Source of the DNA: Haliclona indistincta
Taxonomy: Eukaryota > Porifera > Demospongiae > Haplosclerida > Chalinidae
NCBI GenBank assembly: GCA_964017065.1
Contig: OZ024789.1
Coordinates: 10,191,439-10,255,438, forward strand
Direction of reading: 5' to 3'
Length of the DNA stretch: 64,000 nucleotides
Numbering within the stretch: position 1 is the first letter of the stretch; each line of letters starts with the position of its first letter. The position numbers and the translations under genes are program-made. Of the stretch, positions 47,601 through 59,637 are shown one piece after another. A model generated the notes under the pieces. It saw only the letters and a program-made list of their open reading frames with translations. It was not told where the DNA came from and made no database searches.

Positions 47601-49280
47601 GCACAGATGTCCCAAGCCAAGGCTAACACCATCTGCATTCAAACAACAGTGTCCCTCTTTAGTATGATCGATAATTCTTGCTTTATCTCAATGGTATCTT
47701 GTTTATTTTTTTGATATCTTACCGATAATAATACTTATTTCAATGAGTCTGTAGTATGTTGGTCCAATTGTGAACAATTTTATTTGCAAATAGACCATCA
47801 CTTGAATAATCTACCTTTATTTATATACTGGACAATTATTGCAGTTATATTATCACACCGAAGATAACTACCATCACAATGGTTGTATTATTGAATTACT
47901 TAGATCCATGATAAAATTATGCACACTTTATCACTCATTTAGATTATTGCACAGATGTCCCAAGCCAAGGCTAACACCATCCGCATTCAAACAACAGTGT
48001 CCCTCTTTAGTATGATTGATAATTCTTGCTTTATCTCACTGGTATCTTGTTTATTTTTTTGATATCTTACCGATAATAATACTTATTTCAATGAGTCTGT
48101 AGTACGTTGGTCCAATTGTGAACAATTTTATTTGCAAAGAGACCATCACTTGAATAATCTACCTTTATTTACATACTGGACAATTATTGCAGTTATATTA
48201 TCAGACCGAAGATAACTACCATCACAATGGTTGTATTAATAATTATAGGTAGTATCGTGGTAGCTTTTTGCCGTAGCACAGAAACAATAATCATTGATCC
48301 ATGATAAAATTATGCACACTTTATCACTCATTTAGATTATTGCACAGATGTCCCAAGCCAAGGCTAACACCATCCGCATTCAAACAACAGTGTCCCTCTA
48401 TAGTATCATCAATAATTCTTGCTTTATCTCACTGGTATCTTGTTTATTTTTTTGATATCTTACCGATAATAATACTTATTTCAATGAGTCTGTAGTACGT
48501 TGGTCCAATTGTGAACAATTTTATTTGCAAATAGACCATCACTTGAATAATCTACCTTTATTTACATACTGGACAATTATTGCAGTTATATTATCAGACC
48601 GAAGATAACTACCATCACAATGATTGTATTATTGATTTACTTAGATCCATGATAAAATTATGCACACTTTATCACTCATTTAGATTGTTGCACAGATGTC
48701 CCAAGCCAAGGCTAACACCATCCGCATTCAAACAACAGTGTCCCTCTATAGTATCATCGATAATTCTTCCTTTATCTCACTGGTATCTTGTTTATTTTTT
48801 GATATCTTACCGATAATAATACTTATTTCAATGAGTCTGTAGTACGTTGGTCCAATTGTGAACAATTTTATTTGCAAATAGACCATCACTTGAATAATCT
48901 ACCTTTATTTATATACTGGACAATTATTGCAGTTATATTATCAGACAGAAGATAACTGCTATCACAATGGTTGTACTAATAATAATAGGTAGTATCGTGG
49001 TAGCTTTTTGTTGTAGCACAGAAACAATAATCATTGATCCATGATAAAATTATACACACTTGATCACTCATTTAGATTATTGCACAGATGTCCCAAGCCA
49101 AGGCTAACACCATCCGCATTCAAACAACAGTGTCCTTCTATAGTATCATCGATAATTCTTGATTTATCTCAATGGTATCTTGTTTATTTTTTGATATCTT
49201 ACCGATAATAATACTTATTTCAATGAGTCTGTAGTACGTTGGTCCAATTGTGAACAATTTTATTTGCAAATAGACCATCA
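44640..49280. repeat. Satellite array 2, about 13 units of 348 bp
   Basis: Units begin near TTGGTCCAATTGTGAACAA and recur every 346-349 bp. Three units are about 45 bp longer (393 bp) because they carry a variant block GGTAGTATCGTGGTAGC near 47.15, 48.24 and 48.98 kb. The same 87-codon open frame appears in each unit and is not a gene. The array ends near 49280. Confidence 0.93.
45094..45417. mobile_element. MITE-like insertion in a satellite unit
   Basis: Foreign sequence interrupts one 348-bp unit. It contains inverted copies of GGGCAATAACCGACATTAAT (about 45287-45312 and 45376-45402) and further CGAGGGCA/TGCCCTCG pairs. Borders are approximate. Confidence 0.6.
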
Positions 49281-49344
49281 CCTTTGATCACTATATGGTA
49301 CAGAATTGAGCCTCTTAAGCACGGAAATGCTACAGATACACTAA

Positions 49345-49530
49345 GTCTTATTTTACCGCTATGAAGATCCTAACATTGCCAAGCTCCACCTTAAACCTAA
49401 CCACACCCAGGTGATCAAATTGCGGTTCATCATCGCCCTGGCTAAAGAGTACATCAACAGTGCCACCAATCACATTCATTATATTAAGTCCCACGCCTCC
49501 TCACAGTATAACCACTCTTTTGTGTATTAA
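49345..49530 (+). pseudogene. Coding relic, unrecognised
   Basis: An open frame without ATG (YRYEDPNIAKLHLKP, LRFIIALAKEYINSA) runs to a TAA at 49528-49530. Composition is protein-like and differs from the satellite that precedes it. The origin is unknown. It may be the end of a gene cut by the satellite or a transposon relic. Confidence 0.35.
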
Positions 49531-50768
49531 CCGAACAATTATTATAATTCAAAACACTAATAAGTTTTTAATGAGTTGTTTTTTGTTGTTGGTTAAATTG
49601 AAGGCAGTACTAATAAATGATTCAGTTTAAAGTCACTTCATCAAGCTTTATATTGTCTGTGCTTCTATTCTTCTGATGTCTCGTAGAGAGGATATTCCAT
49701 ACCATTGGTCAAACCAACAGAACACATGATGATGAAAATAAGTGCAAACTCTTTGTTCAGCCTAGACGAAACAAAATGACTAACGTTGAATGTGTGTGCA
49801 GAGCATACATTCATAATCCTGTTCTCGACTACATGTAGTTCAAACCACTTGAAGTCACACTCCACTAGTTAGCTATGGGCTTGCTGGTCTCCTGTTAGAA
49901 TAAGTAACTATGACCTCTCAGTGTGTAACGTTCTTGCATAGAACATTCTCTCGCTCCATGCCAAATCGAAGTAGTAAAAATGACAAGGAGAAATAGATTT
50001 CTATAAAGTACAGTCCATCCAGGTTTAAAAGAAAAGAAAGTACATCAAAAATTTGTGGAGCACCATGCTAATGTGGAAAACCCAGAGAAATGTTTTGTGA
50101 GGCTTTTTGAAAATTACCTTTGTCCTAGATATGCCACTGCATGGGTTTGATCTGCAGCATGCTATAGGACATCAGCTATATACAAACAATCCAATGTCCC
50201 TTCTAAAGTAACAATGCGCTCGATGCAACAGTCCCCGACATAGAAATACCAGGATACATTCTTTGAGAAGTACAGCCACGAGCAGGCGTGCCATGCCTGT
50301 GTCAATGACCGAGTACTGTTCACACAGAAGGCACAGAATTATACAAGCGTACCTCCAATGAACAGCAACAAATGATTTCAGAGATAATAAATAAATTTGA
50401 GCAGCAGCTAGCAACTGACCTTTATTACTGACACACCTGGGTTTCGACATGAAGCAACTTTCACCTCATGCACTGTCAACCATCCTAGAAAAAGGAACGT
50501 TACTTGACTCTGACTCTCTATCAACTGATTCACCGCCCAATACTGAATACTCACCTGCAAGTAAACTATACAGCTCTTTAGCCAGACTGTCGTACCTTAT
50601 CTGTCATTGTTATGAGTATAATGCAATGGCTTATAGCTGAAAACCAGCGGGTTACATGAGAATTTCCTTAGGTAGTTTCTATTAGAATTCCATGGGCAAT
50701 TGGTCAAATGCTCCTAGCTATTTACTGTTAAGATTCATGCTATAATGTTTGTCATGTTATAATTCCAG
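49531..50768. other. Unannotated stretch with weak coding relics
   Basis: Several short frames exist (minus 49665-49865, with a hydrophobic segment and MEYPLYETSEE end; plus about 50310-50430, KFEQQLATDLYY end), but none has a supported start, splice pair or known domain. No repeats were recognised. Confidence 0.3.
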
Positions 50769-51168
50769 GTCCAAGTAATGGTAATTTGTGTCTGTAAACA
50801 CTTGAATATTACAGAACCCAAATGGCTACAGTTTCTAGTAGTGGTAAGTTGTGTCTCTAAATAAAAGTGAAACAATTTGTGTTCTCCTATAGTTTCTAGT
50901 AGTATGTGTAATCTAAATTTTCCAGACCGTTCTGCAGATTTAGCTCCTGCATGATCCCCTCGACTCCCCATGTGATTCCGCAGATTCAGCTGCTGGTAAT
51001 TTTAGTAATGGTAAGTTTCATATGTAGGCAGTGAAACACTTGTATTTTCCCCTCACAAAGCTGCTGCAGGCTCAAGCAATGGTAAGTTTTGTCTGTAAAC
51101 TGTGTATTCCCTCTTGACTTCACAATCATGTGGTTCTGCAGATTCAGCTGCTGCAGGTTTTAGTAGTG
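50769..51168 (+). other. Array of duplicated micro-exons (12 and 27 nt), plus strand
   Basis: Exon-like units with AG before and GTAAGT-type donors after: 50769-50780, 50832-50843, 50984-51010, 51070-51081 and 51142-51168, plus decayed copies near 50894 and 50938. The 27-nt form encodes DSAAAGFSSG-type and the 12-nt form GSSNG-type residues. All are phase 1 at both ends, so any can be skipped or added without changing frame. They precede the exon at 51786, which continues in the same phase. Confidence 0.6.
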
Positions 51169-51785
51169 GTAAGTTTTGTCTGTAAACTGTGAAACAATTG
51201 TACCTTATGGACACAGAGAAAGGGGTATCTCAACAGAAGAGACGTTTGTTGTGTTGATTGGCCGAGCTATAAATTTTATTTCAATCATAATAGGAGTCAG
51301 AGGCACATACAAGCTGCATGAAACAAGTTAAAGGTATGAAAACCATGTGAAACTTTAGTACGACTATTAGTAGAATCACACACTAAAAAGATGTGTGGTT
51401 TATTTGTCAAGTGCATCATGAGTAGAAGCCTCGTGCAATTGTGGTGAGTGAGGCAACCAGTTCAGCTGGTACATAAAGAGAGTTTCATCAAACAAGTGAT
51501 TACTTTCTCAGACAAACAATTGTGCTATTATTATGAATACGAAATGGAAAAAACAATAATTATTGTTTCCTCTTCTGTATTCGCGAGCAGTGAGAGACTT
51601 TAAATCTCCTAAATTCCCAGCAATTAAGTTGGGATTGAAAGGGATTCAGCTGGTTAAACATTGATAAGCTGTGTGCTTTACTGTGGACATTATTGTCACT
51701 CTGTAGTGAACAAGAGGAGGAGATCTAGAGACAGGAGAGATTAGTTGCGGCTATCATAATAAATCAGTTGTGCATGTACTTCCAG

Positions 51786-52320
51786 ATGCCAAACCAAGTA
51801 GTGAGAGAATGGTGTGGAATAAAATTACTCTTGCCTTTCTCCTCTTCATGAGCACAGATGGATTTGAGCAAATAGGTATAGTTATGTCTATCAGCAATCA
51901 CTAGTGCATCACTTGCATTTCACTCACATGTGATGCAGATCCATGTCCAGAGGAGGAAGAGACAGTGAGGAAAGGAAAAAGTGTACAAATCATGCTGTGT
52001 TTGTCCAGTTACTAGGAGAAACTGAGAAAGAGAAGAAGGAATGGAAGAAGGCAGAGGTACAGAGCGAGAAGAAGGAAGACATAATAAAAGGAAGCAGATA
52101 GTAAAGAAGAAATAGTGCTTATATAAATCTTAAATTGTGGTATATGTCTTTCAGAGCAGCCAGCACCGCTCAACAAATAAAGAGGGAGAAAAGAGAGGAG
52201 TGAGAAGAAAACATGAGGTGAAGAAGAAATTAAAGAGTACAAATCATGCATTGTATGTGTTTGTGTTGTTAGGAAGATGATTGTCAGTTCAAGACTGGAG
52301 AAAAAGGCATACATTATTAA
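51786..52320 (+). CDS. Small secreted or single-pass protein with charged tail
   Basis: Exons 51786 (or ATG 51809)-51875, 51939-51980, 52016-52056, 52155-52217 and 52273-52320 join in one frame with GT-AG introns of 35-98 bp; from ATG 51809 it gives 86 aa. MVWNKITLAFLLFMSTDGF is either a signal peptide or, if upstream micro-exons are spliced on in phase, a membrane segment. Then comes a very charged region (CPEEEETVRKGK, EKEKKEWKKAE) and the end TGEKGIHY. If it is a signal peptide, the product is a small secreted basic/acidic protein. If it is a membrane segment, this is the cytoplasmic end of a receptor whose ectodomain is upstream or lost. Confidence 0.5.
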
Positions 52321-52356
52321 TTACCCCGTTGAAATAATTGTCTCCCTTAAGTTTTC

Positions 52357-52587
52357 TTGTGGCAAAATGGTGAGCAAATTGGCCATGGAACTGTGGTAGC
52401 AGGGAGGGTGGTGCATGGGCACTCACTGCTGCCCAATGAAACTAAGGTGTTAATCGATTTTCTGTGTGATGAACATCATGAACTGGTACATCCTGTTTAT
52501 GGATACGAAATTTGTTCATGGATACGAAATTTGTTCATCTGGCTATGCTCAGTGGCCATCAAAAGATCTATCATAATTATTGTGTAA
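52357..52587 (+). other. Open stretch of unknown origin
   Basis: A 76-codon frame without a true ATG start (HGTVVAGRVVHGH, FLCDEHHELVHPVYG) contains a direct duplication of GGATACGAAATTTGTTCAT. It looks like a coding relic, possibly of a transposon. Bases 52590-53073 show nothing firm. Confidence 0.3.
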
Positions 52588-53073
52588 TAGTAATAATAAT
52601 TATTATTGCGTCTTGTTATTTTAATTTTTATACATACAGTTTTAATATTAGTACACAGATCATAATGGGATTTCAATTGAACTAGTCAGCATCTATAAGA
52701 AAGTAACTATGACCTCTCAGTGTGTGTGTGGTGTGTGTGCAATCACCACATGGAATTCAATGGTCCTCTTCCTATTTTCCGAGATCTCGCTTTAGTAGGG
52801 TCCCATTCTGCTCTGGATCCTACTGATGAACTTGTGTCTCTCTCAATAATTTCCACACAGTGAACTGATGAATACCATCATTGACTATCACACAACACCA
52901 AAACATGGTCTAAGTCAACAAAAAACCCAAAGGTGAATCACCTATTTTTAGTAAAGCCCACTACTACTTGGATACCACTCCCAGATCCTACTGTGTAGCA
53001 AAAGATAGACTGCAAGCTAGGCAAATTTTTAATCAGGCGATCAAATCATTGGACTGTGGCAGCGAAGGATATA

Positions 53074-55875
53074 ATGTGGAGCTCGAATATGTTCATCTTC
53101 ATTGGTCTGTATCTCAGCATCATAATATTAATATTACCAGCAGCTGCTGAACCTGATTGTAAGTCTCACTACAGATACATGAGCTAGGCTTATATAAATT
53201 TTCTCTATAGCTGGCCCTGTGTCAGTGAGTGCTCTTATCGGAGAGAATGCTGTGTTCTACTGTAGTGGTAGTGGTGTGAGAATCCAGTGGATAGTTGATG
53301 GAGTGTATGCAACTCGTTTTAAAATTACTGCACAAGGGATAGCAAACCCCCATATTGAGACTTTCTTTGGGAACACCATTCAATCCACTCTCACTGTATC
53401 AGCAACACTAGAGAATAATGGCACTACTGTACAGTGTGTGCTGTTCCCTGGTGAGGTGACCAGTGACAATGCTACTCTGACTGTTCTTCCTGGTAAGATA
53501 AATACGTACACATCAGTGATTTATGAGAGGGTGATATAAATTTAGTACTCGCTCTCTCATTGTGCGCTCTTCTCTTCGGCGCTCTCTTCTTTATTTCCCC
53601 ACAGCCCTGTTTCTTTTCTTGTTCTAAGGAACAGTGTAAACTTATTCATTGTCTCGCCACAATTATTACAGTAAAGTAACCGCCCATAATTTCGGACGGT
53701 TCATAATTCCGGACACTCTACTTTTCATACTGCATTTCTCAGGAATGCGTTGACGTAGTTTTGCCATTTTCACTACGCAGGTAGAGCTACCATAGCAGCA
53801 TCATCTCACTGAGTTTTAAGTACTAAACTATTACCAGTGGTGCAGGAATACGGGTAGAACTAGCCTACTAAATAATTTTTGAAACCGCACCCAACGTGAT
53901 TTTGTTTGTCCACCAAGCTTAGCTACCGTTGCTTCGGCGAGTGATCTTGCACGCTGACAGATTTCAATATCACTAAATCTAACTTTTTATGATAGCAATG
54001 AGCAGCAGTAAAGTAGTTGAGTCAACTGTTGCGGTAAAGTTTAGTCAAAATTCAACCTACGTCGATTTCTATTCTATTTTGCACTGCAGTTCTGTTGAAT
54101 ACTCCAACCGTAGTTGATGTTACGGTGCTAAGTATGCAGCAACAAGGTTGCTCACTCACTCACTGGTAATTTCTGTCATGCAAACAGCAGTTACAGGCAT
54201 TTTACACAAAATTAATATTTCGTTCCCAGCGTGATTCGGTTGCTCAATAATCTAAAGTCAAGCCTGGATTAGTAGTCTTGGCAACTGCATTGAGTTGAGT
54301 GAGTCATTCACCACTTAACATCGAAAGTAACTGCCTTGACAACTTGCACCATGCTTGCAGGGTTGCACAGACCAACCTATAGAAGTGTCCGGAATTAGGG
54401 TCCGCCCCCTCAAATTGAAGAGTTCCAAAAAGCGGCAAACAAACCTGCCGCTCATTTACAAATCAAAAAATTACTGCTAGAAATGTACAGTGTCGTCAAG
54501 AAGAAGGCCTGAGGTTTCTACTAAAGTGTAACACTTGCAATTGGAACTTACGCCCGTAGAAATTACTGAAATTCCGATAATAGCACTATGTGTCCGGAAT
54601 TAGTGGCGTTTCTACAGTACTGTAGATGTGTAATAGTCAGGGAGTTGATGGTTGTTTAGTGGTTCCTACCAAAGTATGCATATTGATATCTTGGTTTCTG
54701 ATTGTGTGCAAAAGACGCTCAATGAATCGACTTTGTGTGGGAATGTAGTAGGGCATGGTGTTTCAACCAGACTGCAGACATAGCAGATCCGTGCATGTCT
54801 GCTTAAACATGGTGTCCCCTTTTAGGAGGAAGGGTGCATTACTTATTGAAGTCGCACCTAGATGTTTTCTCTGCTTGTTTTACAGGTGTTGCTCGAGTTA
54901 CTAATGTCAGATTAAACCCTTCATTCAACACTCTACTGTGGGATCATGCTCCAGGCAGTGGTCTGATTTATCGAGTGGATCTGATGAATACTCAACTGAT
55001 AGTCAATGAAACCACCTCTACCACACACCTCTCACTACCTACACTCCAGTTGTGTCAGTATTACACAGCTAATGTGACTGCATTCACAGCTCAACTACAC
55101 AGTGATACTGTTGTTACTGAACTGAGAGTACCAGGAGGTGAGTGGGTGTGTCATGCCATAAATGTTTTACAACCATGCTTGATGGTATACACAGAGTACT
55201 ATAACCTGGACATCTTGTCAAGTAAAGTAATAGTCTACAATGCCACACACTGTAGAATTACTTTCACTATCAATATACAAGAGGTGAAAATATTAGAGCA
55301 TTATGCATAATGCATGTACCTATTATACATGTCAAATGTAGCGGAGTGTTCTTATCTGTCCTGACCAGAAGATATTACCCGAAACTTATTCCTTGTCCAA
55401 TTTTTCTGACAAAACTGCACACTCTGAAGTTGCTATTACACAACAAGGAGTGATTAACTATAGTGTTCTGCTTGAAAAGAGCTGCCATTGTGCAACGGAA
55501 TTTATAATAGTTGCTAGTGACAGGGACGTCGAGATGGAAACAGCGTTCTTCAGTAAGTCATTAATACATGTGGTTTGGTGTGTAATATACTATCTAATCA
55601 TAGGTACTTACATGATCCAAAGCTGTCATGTGACCACACCCAACCACACCTCTATCCTAGTAGTCTGCACTCTTGTTATTAATTCAAACATTTCAGGACT
55701 TGTGGTGGTTGAAAATGATAGAACTAATGAGACGCTGAAGAAAACGTTGTCACAAACCAGATCAGTGATTTTCACTGGTTTAGAACCAGGACAGCAATAC
55801 AAAGTACTAGCGTACGATGACGACAGTTCTTCTACTGCTTCATATGACCAGTCTCTTTTTCTAAACATACAGTAG
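53074..55875 (+). CDS. Secreted Ig-FN3 protein
   Basis: Six in-phase exons: 53074-53158, 53211-53492, 54886-55137, 55195-55283, 55369-55552 and 55697-55875 (1071 bp, 356 aa). ATG 53074 starts a signal peptide (MFIFIGLYLSIIILILPAAA). Exon 2 is an immunoglobulin-like domain (VFYCSGSGVRIQW ... VQCVLFPGE). Exons 3-6 form two fibronectin type III domains (TLLWDHAPGSGLIYRV; VIFTGLEPGQQYKVLAY). The frame ends in a TAG supplied by a MITE inserted in exon 6, so the protein is cut right after the second FN3 domain and any membrane part is lost. The intron between exons 2 and 3 holds another MITE. Cell-surface recognition or adhesion is inferred. Confidence 0.72.
53669..54622. mobile_element. 954-bp CAGT-type MITE in an intron (TA target)
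   Basis: The ends CAGTAAAGTAACCGCC.ATAAT and the reverse complement of ATTAGTGGCG..TACTG are flanked by TA (53667-53668, 54623-54624). Subterminal TAATTTCGGAC/TAATTCCGGACAC motifs occur in tandem at the left end and inverted at the right end, like those of the 36.2-kb element. No coding capacity. Confidence 0.7.
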
Positions 55876-56135
55876 AGGACAATAAATACTTAACATTTTT
55901 TCGTTGTCGTTCTACGATCAATGAAACGATCATATTTCGCCACGATCGCGATTTTGCCAAGTATACACTGTGATCACGCTGCTATACAGTACTACCAGAG
56001 CTGGTCTTGGCAACTTACACGCTGTCCTCTGCTCCTGGCCAGTATTTTCTTTTAGTAAAGCACATTCTCAATCGTTAAAAACTGTAACGATCGTAGAACG
56101 ACAACGAAACGTTAAGTTTTTATTGTCCTCTACTG
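55870..56135. mobile_element. CAGT-type MITE inside the last Ig-FN3 exon
   Basis: Terminal inverted repeats begin CAGTAGAGGACAATAAA and extend about 50 bp (including CGTTGTCGTTCTACGATC). The left flank has TA; on the right TG stands where TA is expected, followed by another TA. The first codons inside the element read CAG TAG, ending the host frame. Confidence 0.75.
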
Positions 56136-56238
56136 TGTACAAGAACCACCACTTTGTAGCAGGACTTAATGTGTGTTCGTAAATTGTAATACTCTTTTGT
56201 CTTGTTTAAAATTAATCACACTGTCACACATCTTTTAG

Positions 56239-56732
56239 TCAGGAAAGATCAACAATTATACGCTCTCTGGCTAGAATGCACTGCTTTGGGGAAAGATTCG
56301 ATAGTGATCGTGGATCCATCCTCTTTGCATCGATACTGCATACCATTATCAGTAACTGTCCGGTCGAAGAAGGTGCAATTCAAATTGCATTGCTGGTATA
56401 ATTTTATATTCTTGTAGTAGGAGAATCGATTGGACATGAACAACCCCCATTTCATTTCAAGTTGAGATTCTGATTTGGAAACCAGTGATAGTGAAGGTGT
56501 GCATAATATTTTAATGTATGCTAATTGTGAACTATTAGTTATTTAGACAATGGTATCGAACTCCCTTGTCAGGGACGTGAAGGTCAATGTCAGTCAAGCT
56601 CTGACATTTAGAGTACTTCAAAAGGTGTGAATGCTACTTAGTAGTAATAATTATTCTCTTTTCATTCACATGACGGAAAATTTGTTGAACCTCTTGTATT
56701 CTACTTTACGGACTACACGGACTCAGATAGCC
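56239..56732 (+). other. Exon-like segments of an unrecognised gene
   Basis: Exon candidates 56239-56372 (LWLECTALGKDSIVIVD, ends in phase 0) and 56547-56624 (VRDVKVNVSQALTFRVLQ, phase 0 both sides) are compatible with each other. A third stretch ending at a donor near 56732 (DGKFVEPLVFYFTDYTD) looks coding, but its acceptor was not found. They could be 3' exons of the Ig-FN3 gene cut off by the MITE, or a separate gene. Bases 56733-57184 show nothing else. Confidence 0.35.
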
Positions 56733-57556
56733 AAGGTACGAATAATTATTCTGATTTCTTTGCTACATGACAGGCATTGCTGTAGGGCGTGTAGCTGTGA
56801 AACTGTGAATTGAAACTCTGAGCTGTGAAACTCTATAAATTTAATAATCATTTCAGTATGCATTGACTTGTAATCATGCATGGGTAAGAATGCATGCTGT
56901 GTAAATTGTATGCACTACATGATGCCAACCCAGAGCCAGGAGGATGGTATTAACAAGTAATGCTAAACAAACTGTGTTCATACCACTCAAACATTCAACA
57001 GTAATGGCCCACACAAGGGTGTCCAGGTTGGCATAGCAACTTTGGAGAACAAGCTTTGAAGTGTACACCAATTTGTCTGGGAATGCTAATTATAGCAGCT
57101 AACTGGGGCTTGCTGACAAAGCCTTATCTTTGCTACATAGCCAACCTTTAAATTTAACTATGAACAGTTACTATTAAAAAATTATCACAGTCTTATTATA
57201 TTTGTTTTTGTTTCCTCTTTACTTAACTTTACTTGTTTGCCTTGTTTCTTGACACACAATCTTTCAATAATCATTATAGTGCAAGTTAGTAATGGGTCCT
57301 CCCCCAAAGAACTTGAAATTATTATTTTAACTACAAAACAAGCTAGACTGAATTTCGACCTAGCTGTTGTAGTTGGGCCGTGATGAGAGGACGATGTATC
57401 TTTGTTAGCGCTGAGCTGCCCTTGTTGCCGCTCTTGTTGTTGCTTAGTAGCTGACCAGGATAAGACACTCCTATCGACCTGAACCTCGTGACGATATGGC
57501 TTGAAACTAAATGAAAACTGATGAAATCTACAGTCATTACAACACTGTATACTTAC

Positions 57557-59637
57557 CACTGAGGTGGTTCCCATGTGATAAACTCTTTTGAAGTGTCCTT
57601 TCCTGATATTCTAACAGGCTGGATAACAAGAAGAACGCATTCATCTTCTAGGTACTCAGTAAGCTGATCAAAGAGCAGACTTACTGTTTAAAATAATGTA
57701 AACACATAGTAAATAAGATAAGGTCATTCTCTCACCAGTTATACCCTTGTTGTCACTGCTCATAGGTCCCACAGCAATGAATGATGTCTTTTTCATAATC
57801 TCCTTTCTGCCTTGTCTTATGTACCAAATCTTATCCATTTTAGGAGCAACCTGCATCATACAAGCAGTAATGATCGACACAGTTCAATACCGGTGACACA
57901 GTGACAGTAATGATGAGTTGACTGAAACATAAGTTGCAGCTCAAAATATTTACATACCTGTGAGTGGAGGTCTATATTGGTTGTCATTATATTTTCAGGC
58001 ATGTTCACTGCTACCAAGTCGTTCTGGTACAGTTTCACAGCGATTATCTTGTCTACGTCATCGTCTTCAACAGACTTGAGAAACCGAGAAAAGTTGATTG
58101 AACCTACCTGTAGACAAAACACGTCAATAGTCTTTCAATACTGCCTATTTTATAAACATTACTCTTTTAAAGAGTCTACCCAGAGCCAATGGAATTCCTG
58201 AGCTACCAAATGATACAGAGAGAGCACCTGAGTTTGACGGTGCTCGAGCGGCAAACCCCAGAACAGCTCCTCGAACAGAGTTTGGAATCACCTGTGGATG
58301 AGTCATGCAGCAACCAGTTATGAGGCCCGTAGCTGACATACCAGAACACGATTCTGAGATACTGATTTGAAATCTCGTATCATTCCATTTTCTCCTTGAG
58401 GAAAAATCCATTTTAAATCAATTTTACTAGGATCATCTTCCGGTAGTTCTGTGTACAAGAATGTGAACATGTGTGAACAAGCAGCATGGCGGTGGATTGG
58501 ATAAGATAAAATGCTAACAATACCATATTAGGTAGCATGTAGAAGTAACTTACTAATTGGAATTCCGTCCATGTGTCTAATAGTATGAAGATTGCTCACT
58601 TGCTGGTCCTCTTCAAACATGCTCCGGACTGCCATGTCAATCTGGACATCTTTGAAGACACGACCAGTTCCTGCATTTGTCCTATACAGTTTCAATAGCA
58701 GAAAGTCTAAATCTGTAGATATCCATGGAGATTTTAGCGGCCATGGAATTGAGGTAAAGAATCGCAGCAGGCAGCGGCGACACATTTGAGGAACAGGAAT
58801 GCGAGGTACATAAAAATCTGGAGCTAGTCCAGATTGGAAGGTGAATCTTGCAATATTGTTTGCTCCAAGTTCTGATGAGTGTCCACTGGTACACCAGAGT
58901 AGTCCCCATAAAATTGACAAGATAATTAGAGCTATCAAAAAAATGTCTGCTATCCTAATCCAAAAAAGCAACTTCAAGGACGTGAACACACAGTTAACTT
59001 GAGTTGGCAGTGGCCAGAGAGGATCTGCGGTGTTATTGTCTCGTGGACAGACAAACAAAACATCAAAATCAGTGAAAAACTGGACAGAAATGATCAACGA
59101 TGCTATGGCAACCACCAACTGAATGAGAAGTTTACCGATGTATAAGTAGAAGACAAAATTTCTCTTGTAAGTACTAAATGATGACTGTAATTGTCGGACA
59201 ATGTTGTGATTTTTGGGTGAAAATTCTCCAGTGTCCTCTTCTCTGAGTGGATCTAACGAGGAGACAGCAGAGAAGAAGTAGTCAAAGTATCCTCCGTAGT
59301 GTGCGGTCCACAGGTAATGAGGAATGACTATCACCATGCCGTGGATGAACACAAACGCTGGAATGAACTCTGTGATTGGCAAGCTGCCGGCACAGAAATT
59401 GTTGACGTACTCTGTTGAAGTACCATCTGGGACGTCGCAGGCTACACCGCTACCGCGAATGAATTCCAGCACTACGTCAACAGCGGACAATGCCAAGACC
59501 ACAGAAACGAGATAGAGAACAACCGAATCCCAAAAGAAGTCCCTTGGTTTTACTCCTGGGTTCTCACCGTCTTCTTCTCCAGTAAGTTGTTTAGGATCTG
59601 AATTAGAGCTGGAGACCTTGTCGTTGAGACCTTCCAT
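57557..59637 (-). CDS. LRRC8/pannexin-like four-pass channel protein
   Basis: Exons 59637-58554, 58448-58342, 58291-58163, 58107-57958, 57850-57736 and 57683-57557 stay in phase (about 570 aa). The start is ATG 59637. The first exon holds four hydrophobic segments: around SVVLYLVSVVLALSAVD, ITEFIPAFVFIHGMVIVIPHYLW, FYLYIGKLLIQLVVAIASL and LIALIILSILWGLLW. An extracellular Cys loop (GVACDV...NNFC) follows TM1, as in LRRC8/pannexin N-terminal domains. No leucine-rich repeats are seen. The C-terminal part (KIIAVKLYQNDLVAVNMP; EYLEDECVLLVIQPV) is unrecognised. The stop may be formed across the last splice (TG|A), or the protein may extend to about 57185 with another donor. An anion or large-pore channel role is inferred. 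Confidence 0.65.

Noticed and set aside
37506..48816. Recurring open frames of 60-93 codons in both satellite arrays
   Set aside because: They repeat with the satellite period, have no constraint pattern and carry stops in some units.
37140..49280. CRISPR-like array
   Set aside because: Units are hundreds of bases long, contiguous and without unique spacers; this is eukaryotic satellite DNA.
51298..51337. Exon joining the micro-exon array to the small gene
   Set aside because: It has AG and GT borders but the phase-1 reading needed from the array gives a stop, so it was left out of the model.
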